Below are positions 10,093 through 20,383 of a DNA stretch of 64,000 bases, one piece after another (position 1 is the first letter of the stretch; every line of letters starts with the position of its first letter). The notes beneath the pieces were generated by a model, which was not told where the DNA came from, searched no databases, and saw only the letters and a list, made by a program, of their open reading frames with translations. A program made the position numbers and the translations under genes. The DNA comes from Paenibacillus sp. (GTDB lineage: Bacteria; Bacillota; Bacilli; Paenibacillales; NBRC-103111). The stretch lies in contig JAPSLM010000014.1 in assembly GCA_031180825.1 (NCBI GenBank), positions 1 to 64,000 on the forward strand, given 5' to 3'.

Positions 10093-10986
10093 ATGGCCAT
10101 CCACATTCCCGAAGGAGTGAATTTTTTGGAACATAGATATTTCGGCGCGTCCGACAAGCAATTTCCGATTCTGGGCTTCGGCGCCCAGCGCATCGTGGAC
10201 GAGCATCAATGCACGGAGGAGGAAGCGATACGCATCGTCAACCGCGCGATCGACGAAGGCATCACCTACTTCGATACGGCCCCGAGCTATTCCGACGGAC
10301 AGTCGGAGGAGCGGCTGGGCAAAGCGCTCCGGCACCGCCGAGGCGACGTCTGGATCGCAACAAAGACGCACGACCGGACAAGAGACGGCTCGTGGCGCCT
10401 GCTTGAAGCCAGCCTGAACCGGCTGCAGACCGACCGTGTAGACGAGTGGCGTCTGCATAATCTGGTATCGATGGACGATTTGGAGCAATGCTTCGCCAAA
10501 GGCGGAGCGATGGAGGCGATGCTCGAAGCGAAAGAGCAAGGCATCATCAAGGCGATCAGCGTCAGCGGGCATACGAACCCGGAAGTGCAGCTCGAAGCGA
10601 TCGAGCGGTTCCCTTTCGACAGCGCCTTGGTGGCGCTATCCGCCGCCGACCACTTCATCTACAGCTTCGCCCACGAATTTCTGCCGCGGGCCGTAGAGAA
10701 AGGCGTCGCCGTGATCGGGATGAAGGTAATGGCGCTCGGGAAGCTCGCTCCCTGGTACGAGCAGGCGCTGCGGTACACGTTTTCCCTGCCCGTTTCCACG
10801 GCCATCATCGGGATGGAAACGATGGAGCAGCTGGAAAAAAATCTCGCCATCGCCAAACAATTCCGCCCGATGTCCGACACGGAGCAGCTTGACTTCCTGA
10901 AAGAAATCATCCATCTCGCCACGCCGGACGTGCTGCGCTGGAAAGCAAGCGAGTGGATGTCCGGCGAGTGGTACCGGCGCGATTAG
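10093..10986 (+). CDS. Aldo/keto reductase
   Basis: 'GLGKA/GITYFDTAPSYSDGQSEERLGKAL' AKR motif. Confidence 0.85.
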   Translation: MAIHIPEGVNFLEHRYFGASDKQFPILGFGAQRIVDEHQCTEEEAIRIVNRAIDEGITYFDTAPSYSDGQSEERLGKALRHRRGDVWIATKTHDRTRDGSWRLLEASLNRLQTDRVDEWRLHNLVSMDDLEQCFAKGGAMEAMLEAKEQGIIKAISVSGHTNPEVQLEAIERFPFDSALVALSAADHFIYSFAHEFLPRAVEKGVAVIGMKVMALGKLAPWYEQALRYTFSLPVSTAIIGMETMEQLEKNLAIAKQFRPMSDTEQLDFLKEIIHLATPDVLRWKASEWMSGEWYRRD

Positions 10987-12146
10987 CTCCGCAGACGCTC
11001 CAAAGCGCGAACCGCGGTAAGCGCAAATAAAGCCGCTCCCGGAGCCAGCGCATCTTCGCTCAGCGTAAATTTCGGATGATGCCATTCCTCCGTCCCGCTC
11101 GTGCCCATCCAGAGGAAGCAGCCCGGCACCTGTTCCTGGTAATGCGCAAAATCTTCGCCGCCCGTGGAACGCCGGGCCTCCGTCACCTGGAGGTTCAAGG
11201 CTTGCGCCGCCCCCCGGGCGATCTCCACCGCTTCCGGATCGTTTATAACCGACGGGATTCCCGCAAACCAAGTCAAATGCGCCTTCGCGCCGTAGCCCGC
11301 AGCGATGCCCCCGGCGATGCGCCGCAGCAGGTCCGGCAGCTTCTGGCGGACCTCCGGGCGGAACGTCCGCACGGTGCCGTCCAGGACGGCTTCGTCCGGG
11401 ATGACGTTCCACGTGCTGCCCGCATGAAAGCTGCATACGCTGACGACCGCGCTGTCGAGCGGGCTGACGCTGCGGCTGACCGCGGTTTGCAGGCCGCCCA
11501 CGATCGCGCTGGCGGCGACGATCGGGTCGATCGCCGCATCGGGAATGGCCGCATGCCCGCCCTTGCCGGTCACGGTCAGCTTGAAGCCGTCGACGCTGGC
11601 CATCAGCGGCCCCGGGGCCAAGCCCACGGTGCCGACCGGCAGCTCGGGCTTGTTATGCATGCCGAAGATCGCCTGCACGCCTTCCAGAGCGCCCGCTTTG
11701 ATCATCGCCTTGGCCCCCGTGCCCTTCTCTTCCGCCGGCTGAAACAGCAGCCTCACGGTTCCCCTCAGCTGGGCGGCATGCCGCTTGAGCAGCAGCGCGG
11801 CGCCCACAATCGCCGCGGTATGAAAATCGTGCCCGCAAGCGTGCATTTTCCCGGGTATTTCCGAGGCGAACGGCAGCCCGGTTTCCTCCGTCACCGGCAA
11901 TGCGTCAATATCCGCCCGCAGCGCGACCGTCGGCCCGGGCTCGGCTCCGTCTACCTCCGCCAGCACGCCGACAGGCAGGTCGAGCGGCAGCAGCCGGATG
12001 CCGGCTCCGCTTAACGCTTCCCGGATTTTGCGGGTTGTCTCCACCTCCTGCATCGACAGCTCCGGATGACGGTGCAAATCGCGGCGAAGCCGCACCAGCT
12101 CGGGCTTCAGTTCCTCAGCCTCTTGAAGCAATCGTTCAGGATTCAT
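10983..12146 (-). CDS. M20 amidohydrolase (N-acyl-amino-acid hydrolase, YxeP/YtnL-like)
   Basis: 'GPTVALRADIDALPVTEETGLPFASEIPGKMHACGHDFHTAAIVGAA'. Confidence 0.85.
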   Translation of the reverse strand: MNPERLLQEAEELKPELVRLRRDLHRHPELSMQEVETTRKIREALSGAGIRLLPLDLPVGVLAEVDGAEPGPTVALRADIDALPVTEETGLPFASEIPGKMHACGHDFHTAAIVGAALLLKRHAAQLRGTVRLLFQPAEEKGTGAKAMIKAGALEGVQAIFGMHNKPELPVGTVGLAPGPLMASVDGFKLTVTGKGGHAAIPDAAIDPIVAASAIVGGLQTAVSRSVSPLDSAVVSVCSFHAGSTWNVIPDEAVLDGTVRTFRPEVRQKLPDLLRRIAGGIAAGYGAKAHLTWFAGIPSVINDPEAVEIARGAAQALNLQVTEARRSTGGEDFAHYQEQVPGCFLWMGTSGTEEWHHPKFTLSEDALAPGAALFALTAVRALERLRS

Positions 12147-12164
12147 GCGCGGATTCTCCTTGGT

Positions 12165-12674
12165 TCAGCCTGTGGTGGCGCGGACTTCAGGCAGCAAATT
12201 TTTACGCAAAAAGACGAGCTTGTCGTCCCGGCCCAGCTCCCGTTCGTAGAAGCGCACGTAGCCCTTCCGCTCGTACATCGGCAGCAGCCAGGGATGCTTC
12301 GCCGAGGTCGCGAGCACCACGGCCGGCGATAGCAGGATGTCCCGCACGACGGCTTCCTCCGCATAGGCCAGAAGCTTGCTGCCGACACCGCGGTTCGCAT
12401 ACGCCGGATCGACGGCAAAGTTGTACAGGAACGGCAGATCGGTCACTTCCGGCAGCGACCTGAGCGAAATGGTCGCGACGATCATCCCGCCGATCTCCAG
12501 CACGTAGCTGGCATGCTCGGCGATATTCGTCCGCACCATCTCCAAATCCGCATGGACGGCCGCAAATTCGATTTCAAACTCCCCGATGCTCCGATAAGCT
12601 CTGCGAACCACGCCCAGAACCTGCTCGGCATCGTCTAACGTCGCTTGACGGTACACCTCGTTCACGGAACCCAC
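12165..12674 (-). CDS. GNAT-family N-acetyltransferase
   Basis: 'YNFAVDPAYANRGVGSKLLAYAEE'. Confidence 0.85.
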   Translation of the reverse strand: MGSVNEVYRQATLDDAEQVLGVVRRAYRSIGEFEIEFAAVHADLEMVRTNIAEHASYVLEIGGMIVATISLRSLPEVTDLPFLYNFAVDPAYANRGVGSKLLAYAEEAVVRDILLSPAVVLATSAKHPWLLPMYERKGYVRFYERELGRDDKLVFLRKNLLPEVRATTG

Positions 12675-12690
12675 CTCACGATTTTCGCTA

Positions 12691-13443
12691 TTATATCACA
12701 TAACTCCATTCCGGCGTGATTCTTCGCAGGAACTGCTTGGTGCGCTCTTCCTGAGGACGCGAGAACATGTCCTCCGGCTTGCCCTCCTCGACGATGACGC
12801 CTTCGTCCATAAACACCACGCGGTTCGACACTTCGCGGGCGAAGCTCATCTCGTGCGTCACGACGATCATCGTGATGCCTTCGCGGGCAATTTTGCGGAT
12901 GACGGACAGCACCTCGCCGACCAGCTCAGGGTCGAGCGCCGACGTCGGCTCGTCGAACAAAATCACCTCGGGATTAAGCGCCAGGGCACGGGCAATCCCG
13001 ACCCGCTGCTGCTGCCCGCCCGAGAGCTGGCTCGGGTAGGCATCGGCTTTCGCCGCGAGGCCGACCTTCTCCAGCACCCGCAGGCTTCGCTCCCTCGCCT
13101 CTTCCTTGGACAGCTTCTGCGCAATCACGAGGCCTTCCATCACATTTTCCAGCGCCGTCTTATGCTTGAACAAATTGTAATGCTGGAACACCATCGCCGT
13201 TTTGCGGCGCAGCGTCAAAATGTCGCGCTTGCCCGGATGCTTGCAGTTCACCGTAAAATCGCCGATCGTCACCTCCCCTTCCTGCGGTCGCTCCAGCAGG
13301 TTGACGCAGCGGAGCAGCGTCGTTTTCCCCGAGCCGCTGGGCCCGAGAATGACGACCACCTCCCCTTTCTCCACCGTCAAGTCGATCCCTTTCAGCACCG
13401 TTTGCTTCCCGAACGACTTTTGAATGTTCGTCAGCCGAATCAT
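12691..13443 (-). CDS. Polar amino-acid ABC transporter ATPase (TcyN/YxeO-like)
   Basis: Walker [10 protein letters not shown], signature [15 protein letters not shown]; start [14 protein letters not shown]. Confidence 0.88.
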   Translation of the reverse strand: MIRLTNIQKSFGKQTVLKGIDLTVEKGEVVVILGPSGSGKTTLLRCVNLLERPQEGEVTIGDFTVNCKHPGKRDILTLRRKTAMVFQHYNLFKHKTALENVMEGLVIAQKLSKEEARERSLRVLEKVGLAAKADAYPSQLSGGQQQRVGIARALALNPEVILFDEPTSALDPELVGEVLSVIRKIAREGITMIVVTHEMSFAREVSNRVVFMDEGVIVEEGKPEDMFSRPQEERTKQFLRRITPEWSYVI

Positions 13444-14150
13444 GTCACGCCTCCCCGATTGTACTTGGTCAACTTTTTCTCCAAATAAGCCGTCAGCCGC
13501 TCCGCAATGACCGTGATCCCCCAATAAATCAGCGCTGCCGCGATAAAGGCTTCCAGAAACTTCAAATTATTCGACGCCACGACGCTGGCTTTGCCCAGCA
13601 GCTCCATCTGGGAGACTGTGAACGCGAACGTCGACGTATGCAAAAATCCAACAAACAGGTTGCACAGATTCGGCAAAATCACCCCGATCGCCTGCGGCAG
13701 CACGATGCGCCGGAGCGCTTGCGGCGTGCTCATCCCGACGGAATAGGCGGCCTCGATCTGACCGCGGTTTACCGCCAGGAGACCGGAACGGATGATCTCG
13801 GACATATAGGCGCCGGCCGTCAGGGAGAACGCCGTCAGCACAAACGACAAGATCGGGATCGACGCCGTCTTAATCCCCCATCCGTAATGCGCCGACAGCT
13901 TGTCGATCAGCAGCGGCAGCCCCCAATAGATGAGAAACACGTGCAGAATGACCGGCGTTCCGCGCAAAAAGGAAACGTAGGCGCCTGCGATCCGGTGAAG
14001 CCCCTTCACCTTGTACATGCGGATCAGCGCCGTCACTACGCCGATGACGAACCCGAACAGCAGCGGGACGATCGTGATGACCAGCGTCAAGGGCAGCGCG
14101 TCCAGTATTTCAAAGAAAGCCGTCAATATAAACCCGATGTCGATACTCAT
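13440..14150 (-). CDS. Amino-acid ABC transporter permease (TcyM/YxeN-like)
   Basis: HisMQ-type permease sequence. Confidence 0.85.
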   Translation of the reverse strand: MSIDIGFILTAFFEILDALPLTLVITIVPLLFGFVIGVVTALIRMYKVKGLHRIAGAYVSFLRGTPVILHVFLIYWGLPLLIDKLSAHYGWGIKTASIPILSFVLTAFSLTAGAYMSEIIRSGLLAVNRGQIEAAYSVGMSTPQALRRIVLPQAIGVILPNLCNLFVGFLHTSTFAFTVSQMELLGKASVVASNNLKFLEAFIAAALIYWGITVIAERLTAYLEKKLTKYNRGGVT

Positions 14151-14183
14151 TCGTTCTCACTCCATCCCCGGACCGGCAGCCGG

Positions 14184-14885
14184 TCAAGCGCTCGCGATTC
14201 TTTGCTCGTGCCGCTGCAAGCGGATTTCCGTCAGCGCAAAGCCCTTCTCCAGCACGAGCACGGTTAAATAATAAATGATCGTCAGCCCGATATACACCTC
14301 CAGCGTGTGGGCGGTCGCCGCAATCAGCGTCTGCCCCCGTCCCATCATGTCCATGACGCCGATGGAGTACGCCAGCGACGTATCTTTCAAGAAGCCGATC
14401 ACCGTGCTCGCGAAGTTCGGAAACGCAATGACGAACGCCTGCGGCAGGACGATCCGGAAGAAGGCCTGCGGCCCCGTCATGCCCACCGCATAAGCGCCTT
14501 CCAGCTGACCGCGGTCGACGGCATTGACCGCACCGCGGATCACCTCGGAGATCGAGGCGGCGCTGCCGAGCGCATACGTAATAATGACGAACACGATCGG
14601 ATTCATGCGCGACATGTCGAAATCCACGAGCTGCAGCAGCGCAGGCACCCCGTAAAAGACGAGAAACAATTGGATCAAAATCGGCGTTCCGCGGACAAAC
14701 GAGACGTAAACGGCGGCGATCCGGTTCAGCACCGGAACGTTATACAGCCGGGACAGCGCGATCAGCAGTCCCAGCAGTACTCCGAAGAAGAGCGAAGCGG
14801 CCAAAATAAACAGAGTAATGTGCAGGTAGGACAGCAGTATAGGAAGGAACTCCCATATGAGCGCGGCGTCAAACGATTTCCCCAT
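14184..14885 (-). CDS. Amino-acid ABC transporter permease (TcyL-like)
   Basis: HisMQ-type permease paralogous to the preceding gene. Confidence 0.85.
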   Translation of the reverse strand: MGKSFDAALIWEFLPILLSYLHITLFILAASLFFGVLLGLLIALSRLYNVPVLNRIAAVYVSFVRGTPILIQLFLVFYGVPALLQLVDFDMSRMNPIVFVIITYALGSAASISEVIRGAVNAVDRGQLEGAYAVGMTGPQAFFRIVLPQAFVIAFPNFASTVIGFLKDTSLAYSIGVMDMMGRGQTLIAATAHTLEVYIGLTIIYYLTVLVLEKGFALTEIRLQRHEQRIASA

Positions 14886-14918
14886 TCCACCCCATACCTT
14901 TCTGTAAGGAAATTTGGT

Positions 14919-15755
14919 TTATTTTTCCACAGTATAGTCGTCGCCCAGCCACTGCTTGCTCAGCTTCGCCAGCGTCCCGTCGGCCTTGATCGCCTTCAAC
15001 GCCTCGTCGATCTTGCTTTTCAGCTCGCTTTCGTCCTTGCGAAGCATGAAATACACTTTCGAATTGGAGAGCGTGTCGCCGACCGTCTTCAATTGGGCAT
15101 CCACGCTTTTATTCAAATAATCGATGGCAAACTGCGTGCTGATCAAGGCGTCGACCCGCCCGGTTTTGACTTGCGTGCTCGTATCTTCGCCTGCGCCGGT
15201 ATACACGATCTGGATCGGGTTGCCGTGTTCCTTATTGTATTTTTCGGCCAGCGCCGCCGCATTGCTCGTCGCGGTTGCGATCAGCTTCTTGCCCTTCAAA
15301 TCGGCAATCGACTTGACGTCGTTATTGTCCTTGTGCACGACGATTTTGTTCGGGAAAATGTTGTACGCTTCATCGTTGTACAAAAATTTCTTCTGCCGCT
15401 CCTCGTTCACTTCCATTTGATGCGCGATAAAATCGATCTTTTTCGTTTCCAGGCTCAGCAGCAAATTTTTGAATTCCATCGTTTTCAGTTCAAACTCATA
15501 CTCCGGCAGACGTTTGTCGATTTCTTTGACGAGCTCCACGTCGTAGCCGGTCAGCTTGCCGTCCTTGTCGATGAAGCAAATGTTCGGAAACTGCGTGCCT
15601 GTGCCGACGATGACTTTTTTCACGGCCTGACCGCTTGAACTATCGGCTCCCCCGGCCGCCTCCTTGTTCCCCGCTCCTCCCGTAGAGGCCTGAGCGCCGC
15701 AGCCGGCCAGAAGGAGGACGGTCAGCAGAGACGCCGAAAGAAATCGTTTTTTCAT
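14919..15755 (-). CDS. Amino-acid ABC transporter substrate-binding lipoprotein
   Basis: Lipobox LLLAGCGAQ; SBP_bac_3-like sequence. Confidence 0.87.
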   Translation of the reverse strand: MKKRFLSASLLTVLLLAGCGAQASTGGAGNKEAAGGADSSSGQAVKKVIVGTGTQFPNICFIDKDGKLTGYDVELVKEIDKRLPEYEFELKTMEFKNLLLSLETKKIDFIAHQMEVNEERQKKFLYNDEAYNIFPNKIVVHKDNNDVKSIADLKGKKLIATATSNAAALAEKYNKEHGNPIQIVYTGAGEDTSTQVKTGRVDALISTQFAIDYLNKSVDAQLKTVGDTLSNSKVYFMLRKDESELKSKIDEALKAIKADGTLAKLSKQWLGDDYTVEK

Positions 15756-15873
15756 GGAAGTACCCCCAATGATCGATTGATTGCCGGCCGAGCCGGTCTT
15801 TCCGTAAAGCCAATAAGCCCCTGCTCAATCCACAGGAGCTTTTGGCGGTCCAATCAGCTTCTTCGCGGGTATG

Positions 15874-16359
15874 TTATTTTACCGGCGGTTGGTGCGGGAG
15901 AGCCTGCTTGATTCGCTCGATCTGCCGCAGATGCGTCTGCACATGATCGATAAAAGCTTGAACGGCTTGCTGCAGCGTCACGGTTTCGCCTTTGACGTTG
16001 ACGCCGCTCTTGCCCCACTCTTCCCCGGTTAACCGGCGGAACAACCGGCTGTTGAAGACGAGAAGCGCGCGGAACACGTCCAAAATATCGTCTGCGGAGC
16101 TTTCGTTCGCCCGGGCCGAGCTCACCCACGGGTCCTGCCTGAAGGCAGGCAGCGGCGCCGCCGATCCGGACAACAGCTCGCGGATGCGAAACGAGACGAC
16201 GATGTTGTGATCGGCCAGATGCGACAGCACCTCCGTTACGCTCCACTGCTCCGGCGACGCTTTCCATTTCAGCTGGTTCTCCGGCAAGCCTTCGATGGCT
16301 TGCTTCAACTGCTCATGCGTATGCAAGTACGCTTCGATATCGATCACGCTCCGGCTCAC
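15874..16359 (-). CDS. DinB/YfiT-family protein
   Basis: 'KASPEQWSVTEVLSHLADHNIVVSFRIREL'. Confidence 0.8.
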   Translation of the reverse strand: MSRSVIDIEAYLHTHEQLKQAIEGLPENQLKWKASPEQWSVTEVLSHLADHNIVVSFRIRELLSGSAAPLPAFRQDPWVSSARANESSADDILDVFRALLVFNSRLFRRLTGEEWGKSGVNVKGETVTLQQAVQAFIDHVQTHLRQIERIKQALPHQPPVK

Positions 16360-16377
16360 GATAGTTTCCTCCTGACC

Positions 16378-18420
16378 TTATACGGGATAATGGCAAGCGG
16401 CCCAGCGGCCCGCTTCCACTTCGGTTAGCTCCGGCGGCTCCTCCCGGCATCTCGCCGTCGCGGCGGGGCAGCGCGGATGAAACCGGCAGCCCGGGGGCGG
16501 ATTCGCCGGAGACGGGATTTCCCCCGGAACGGCGCTCCATGTTCTTTTGCGGGAAGGGTCGGGGACAGGGACGGAGGCAAGCAGCGCCCTGGTATAATGA
16601 TGCGCCGGCCGGCGGAACAGCTCCTCGCTCGGAGCGATCTCAACCAGCTTGCCCAAATACATTACCCCGACCCGGTCGGAAATGTAGCGGACGATCTGAA
16701 GGCCGTGTCCGATAAACAAATACGTCAGCCCCAGGCGGCGCTGCAGCTCCTGCATCAAGTTGACGATCTGCGATTGGACGGACACGTCGAGCGCGGACAC
16801 CGCTTCGTCCGCCAAAATAAACTTCGGACGCAGCGCGATCGCCCGGGCGATGCCGATCCGCTGCCGCTGTCCGCCGGAAAATTCGTGCGGATACCGGTCG
16901 TACCACGCCGGATTCAGTCCTACGGCAGCCAGCAGCGGCTCCACCCGCTCCCGCTTCGCGCGTCCGCTCCAGCCTTCATGTACCGCCAGCGGTTCTCCGA
17001 TCAGATCGCCGACCTTCCAGCGCGGATTGAGCGAGCCGAACGGATCTTGAAAAATCATCTGCATGCTGCGCCGGACCTCCCGTAAATTACCGGCCGACAG
17101 CTTCGACAAATCGTGCCCATCGAACCGGACCTGCCCGCCGGTAGGACGGTCGAGCCGGAGCAGCAGCCGTCCCAGCGTCGACTTTCCGCTGCCCGATTCC
17201 CCGACGAGTCCGAACGTCTCCCCCTTGCGAATGGAGAAGGATACTTGATCGACGGCCTGAATGGGCGCTCCGGCACGACCGAAGCGGAGAAAGCCTTGCT
17301 TTACCGGAAAATGCTTGGTCAGCTCGTGAGCCTCGATCAGGTTCGTTGAGGGGAGCGTCGCAGTATCGTCCTCCTCCGGTTCAACAATCAGCGACACCCG
17401 GGCAGCGGCGGCTTCGGAGGCAAAGGCGGTCTCCCACCGCCCGGAGCGCGCCAAAGCCCCGGCGTGCCAGCAAGCTACCTGCCGGCCGTTAACGTCCGCC
17501 AGCGGCGGGCGCTCTTCCTCGCAGACCTCCGTGGCAAACGGACAGCGCGGATGAAAGCGGCAGCCGCCCGGCAGCTCGGACAGGTTCGGGATCGAGCCGT
17601 CGATCGAATACAGCTTCGCCCCCCGGTCGCTCTCCAGCGTCGCGACCGATTGCAGGAGCCCCTTCGTATAGGGATGCTGCGGCTCCCGGAACAGCTGCTC
17701 CGCGGCCGCCTGCTCCACGATCTCTCCGGCATACATGACGATGATGCGGTCCGCGATTTCCGCCGCCACCCCCATATCATGCGTAATGAGCAGAATCGAC
17801 ATATTGAACTCCGCTTTCAGCTCCTGCAGCAGCTGAAGAATTTGCGCTTGAATCGTCACGTCCAGCGCCGTTGTCGGCTCGTCGGCGATGAGCAGCTCCG
17901 GGCCGCAGGCCAGAGCCATCGCGATCATCGCGCGCTGCAGCATGCCGCCGGAAAGCTCCCCCGGATACTGCTTCATCCGGAGTTCCGGCTCCGGGATGCC
18001 GACCTTGCGCAGGAGCCCGATGCCGCGCTCCCAAGCTTCGGCCCGGGAAGCGATATCGTGAAGCACCATCGATTCGGCGATTTGACTGCCGACCGTAAAA
18101 ACCGGGTCGAACGCCGCCATCGGCTCCTGGAACACCATGGCGATTCGTTTGCCGCGCCAGCGCCGGATTTCCTCCTGCGGCAGCGCCGTCAAATCCACGC
18201 CGTCCATCCGGACATGGCCGCCCGTTATCACGCCGTTTTCGAAGTCGATCAAGCGCATCAAGGCTTTGGCCGTCACCGTTTTTCCGCTGCCGGACTCGCC
18301 GACCAGGCATACCGTTTCGCCGGCTCCGATGCGGAGCGACACGTCCCGGATCGCCGGAAGGCAGCCGGCGGGCGTGACGAAGTCGACCGTTAGATGCTCG
18401 ATCTCAAGCAATGCCTCCAC
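16378..18420 (-). CDS. Fused double-ATPase of an oligopeptide-type ABC transporter (DppD-DppF/GsiA-like)
   Basis: Two Walker A/ABC signatures in one 680-aa ORF, each followed by the oligo_HPY-type Cys motif (CRFHPRCP). Confidence 0.88.
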   Translation of the reverse strand: MEALLEIEHLTVDFVTPAGCLPAIRDVSLRIGAGETVCLVGESGSGKTVTAKALMRLIDFENGVITGGHVRMDGVDLTALPQEEIRRWRGKRIAMVFQEPMAAFDPVFTVGSQIAESMVLHDIASRAEAWERGIGLLRKVGIPEPELRMKQYPGELSGGMLQRAMIAMALACGPELLIADEPTTALDVTIQAQILQLLQELKAEFNMSILLITHDMGVAAEIADRIIVMYAGEIVEQAAAEQLFREPQHPYTKGLLQSVATLESDRGAKLYSIDGSIPNLSELPGGCRFHPRCPFATEVCEEERPPLADVNGRQVACWHAGALARSGRWETAFASEAAAARVSLIVEPEEDDTATLPSTNLIEAHELTKHFPVKQGFLRFGRAGAPIQAVDQVSFSIRKGETFGLVGESGSGKSTLGRLLLRLDRPTGGQVRFDGHDLSKLSAGNLREVRRSMQMIFQDPFGSLNPRWKVGDLIGEPLAVHEGWSGRAKRERVEPLLAAVGLNPAWYDRYPHEFSGGQRQRIGIARAIALRPKFILADEAVSALDVSVQSQIVNLMQELQRRLGLTYLFIGHGLQIVRYISDRVGVMYLGKLVEIAPSEELFRRPAHHYTRALLASVPVPDPSRKRTWSAVPGEIPSPANPPPGCRFHPRCPAATARCREEPPELTEVEAGRWAACHYPV

Positions 18421-18508
18421 TCGGGCACCTCCTTCTGACGTAGTAGATATCCGGCGCTAAAGCTCAGTGAATAGCATGCCGACGATTTCCGCTATCTCCG
18501 CTCTTCTA

Positions 18509-19402
18509 TCACGGGCTTCGCTTCGGGTCCAGCCGGTCGCGGAGCCGATCGCCGATCAGATTAATGGCCAGCACGAATAAGGTAATCGCCATCCCCGGGA
18601 ACGTCGCCATCCACCAAGCGACAGTCAAATAGCCGCGCCCCTGCGACAGCAGCGTGCCCCAGTCCGGGATTTCCCGCAGCACGCCCAACCCCAGAAAGCT
18701 GAGCGACGCGCCGATCAAGATCGAAGAACCGACGCCGATCGTCGCCATAACAAGCAGCGGAGACCACGAGCCCGGCAGCACATGCCGCAGAAGGATATGC
18801 GGATGGGATGCGCCGACCGAGCGGGAAGCCGTTACGTAAGGACGCGCCTTGATGCTGAGCACTTGGCCCCGCAGCACGCGGGCGTATCTCGGGACGGCCG
18901 ATACGCTTACGGCCAGCACCACATTGAACAGGCTCGGGCCGAGGGCGGCGGCAATGGCGAGCGCAAGCAGCAGGCTCGGAATCGCCATCAGTATATCGAT
19001 GAACCGCATGAGCACGGTATCGACCGCACCGCCGATATAGCCCGACAGCGCGCCGATCAGACTGCCGGCCAGACCGCCGAGCAGCACGGACGCGACGCCG
19101 ATGAGCAGCGAGCTTCGGGCCCCGTAGACGACGACGCTGAAGACGTCCCGCCCGAAATAATCGGTGCCGAACAGGTGGGCGGCTCCCGGCGGCTGCAAAA
19201 TCCGGTCCGCACGCATATCCGTCGGCGAATAAGAGGCGATCCACTGCGGGAAGACGGCGCATGCCGCAAGGAAGAGCACCACCAGCACCGCCCCGCAGAA
19301 GAACGGCCCGGATAGGGACGAGCGCTTCGGACGGCTCGGAGCGGATACGAGCGCTCGCCTGCGGGACCAAACCGGTCTGGCGGCCGTAACGACGCTTTTC
19401 AT
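18509..19402 (-). CDS. Oligopeptide-type ABC transporter permease (DppC-like)
   Basis: 'HLFGTDYFGRDVFSVVVYGARSSLLIG'. Confidence 0.87.
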   Translation of the reverse strand: MKSVVTAARPVWSRRRALVSAPSRPKRSSLSGPFFCGAVLVVLFLAACAVFPQWIASYSPTDMRADRILQPPGAAHLFGTDYFGRDVFSVVVYGARSSLLIGVASVLLGGLAGSLIGALSGYIGGAVDTVLMRFIDILMAIPSLLLALAIAAALGPSLFNVVLAVSVSAVPRYARVLRGQVLSIKARPYVTASRSVGASHPHILLRHVLPGSWSPLLVMATIGVGSSILIGASLSFLGLGVLREIPDWGTLLSQGRGYLTVAWWMATFPGMAITLFVLAINLIGDRLRDRLDPKRSP

Positions 19403-19436
19403 GATTTATCCCTCATTTCCTGCCTGATTACTTGGT

Positions 19437-20369
19437 TTAAACTGAGCGTCTTACCCTCGGATCGACAATCGAGTACGAAATATCCACCAGCAGGTTCACG
19501 ACGACATACGCGATCGCGGTGAAAAAGACGACGCCCTGCACAACCGGCAAATCTTTGGCCGTAATGGCGTCCGCCAGCAGGCGCCCGATGCCCTGCCGGG
19601 AAAAGACGGTTTCGATCACGACGGCCCCCGCCATCAGCTCGCCGATCTGAATCCCGACCATCGTGATCGCCGGAATGAGCGCATTGCGCAGCGCGTGCCG
19701 GTACATGACGATTCGTTCCGGCAGGCCCTTGGAGCGCAGCGTGCCGATAAACGGCTCGCCCAGCACCTCAAGCATGCTGTTGCGCACCATGCGCACGATG
19801 AAGCCGGCGCCGACAAGCCCGAGCGTCAAAGCGGGAAGAATCAGCGTCCGAACGCCCTCCGAGCCCATAGCGGGCAGCCACTGAAGCTGCACCGAGAAGA
19901 TCAGGATGAGCAAAATGCCCGACCAGAACGTCGGCATCGAGATGCCGGACAGGCTGACGATCCGGGCGATCAGGTCGACCGCGCGCCCCTTATGGATCGC
20001 CGAGAGCACGCCGAGCACGACGCCGAGCGCAACGGCGACGATCGAGCTGACCAAGGTTAAGAGGACGGTGGCGGGGAACTGCTCCCAGATTTTCGGCAGC
20101 ACCGGATCGTCGCTGACAAGCGAACGCCCGAAATCTCCGCGAACCATATCCCACAGGTACGTGCCCAGTCGGACCCCTGCCGGCTGGTCGAGCCCGAGCT
20201 GGTGGCGCAGGTTCTGCACCGTTTCTTGACTGGCCGGCGACCCGGCCAGCATGGTCAAAACCGGATCGCCCGGCAGCAGGTACAGGATGAAAAAGACAAG
20301 GATCAAGGCTCCGAGGATGACCAAAACGGACGATAAAAGACGCTGAACGATTACCCCAGCCATAGCCAC
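19437..20369 (-). CDS. Oligopeptide-type ABC transporter permease (DppB-like)
   Basis: 'LPGDPVLTMLAGSPASQETVQNLRHQLGLDQP'. Confidence 0.87.
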   Translation of the reverse strand: MAMAGVIVQRLLSSVLVILGALILVFFILYLLPGDPVLTMLAGSPASQETVQNLRHQLGLDQPAGVRLGTYLWDMVRGDFGRSLVSDDPVLPKIWEQFPATVLLTLVSSIVAVALGVVLGVLSAIHKGRAVDLIARIVSLSGISMPTFWSGILLILIFSVQLQWLPAMGSEGVRTLILPALTLGLVGAGFIVRMVRNSMLEVLGEPFIGTLRSKGLPERIVMYRHALRNALIPAITMVGIQIGELMAGAVVIETVFSRQGIGRLLADAITAKDLPVVQGVVFFTAIAYVVVNLLVDISYSIVDPRVRRSV

Positions 20370-20383
20370 GGCTCCTTCCGTCG

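Noticed and set aside
14307-15638. 443-aa plus-strand ORF antisense to the amino-acid ABC transporter genes
   Set aside because: Arg/His/Gln-rich shadow frame opposite well-supported CDS; typical of GC-rich codon usage
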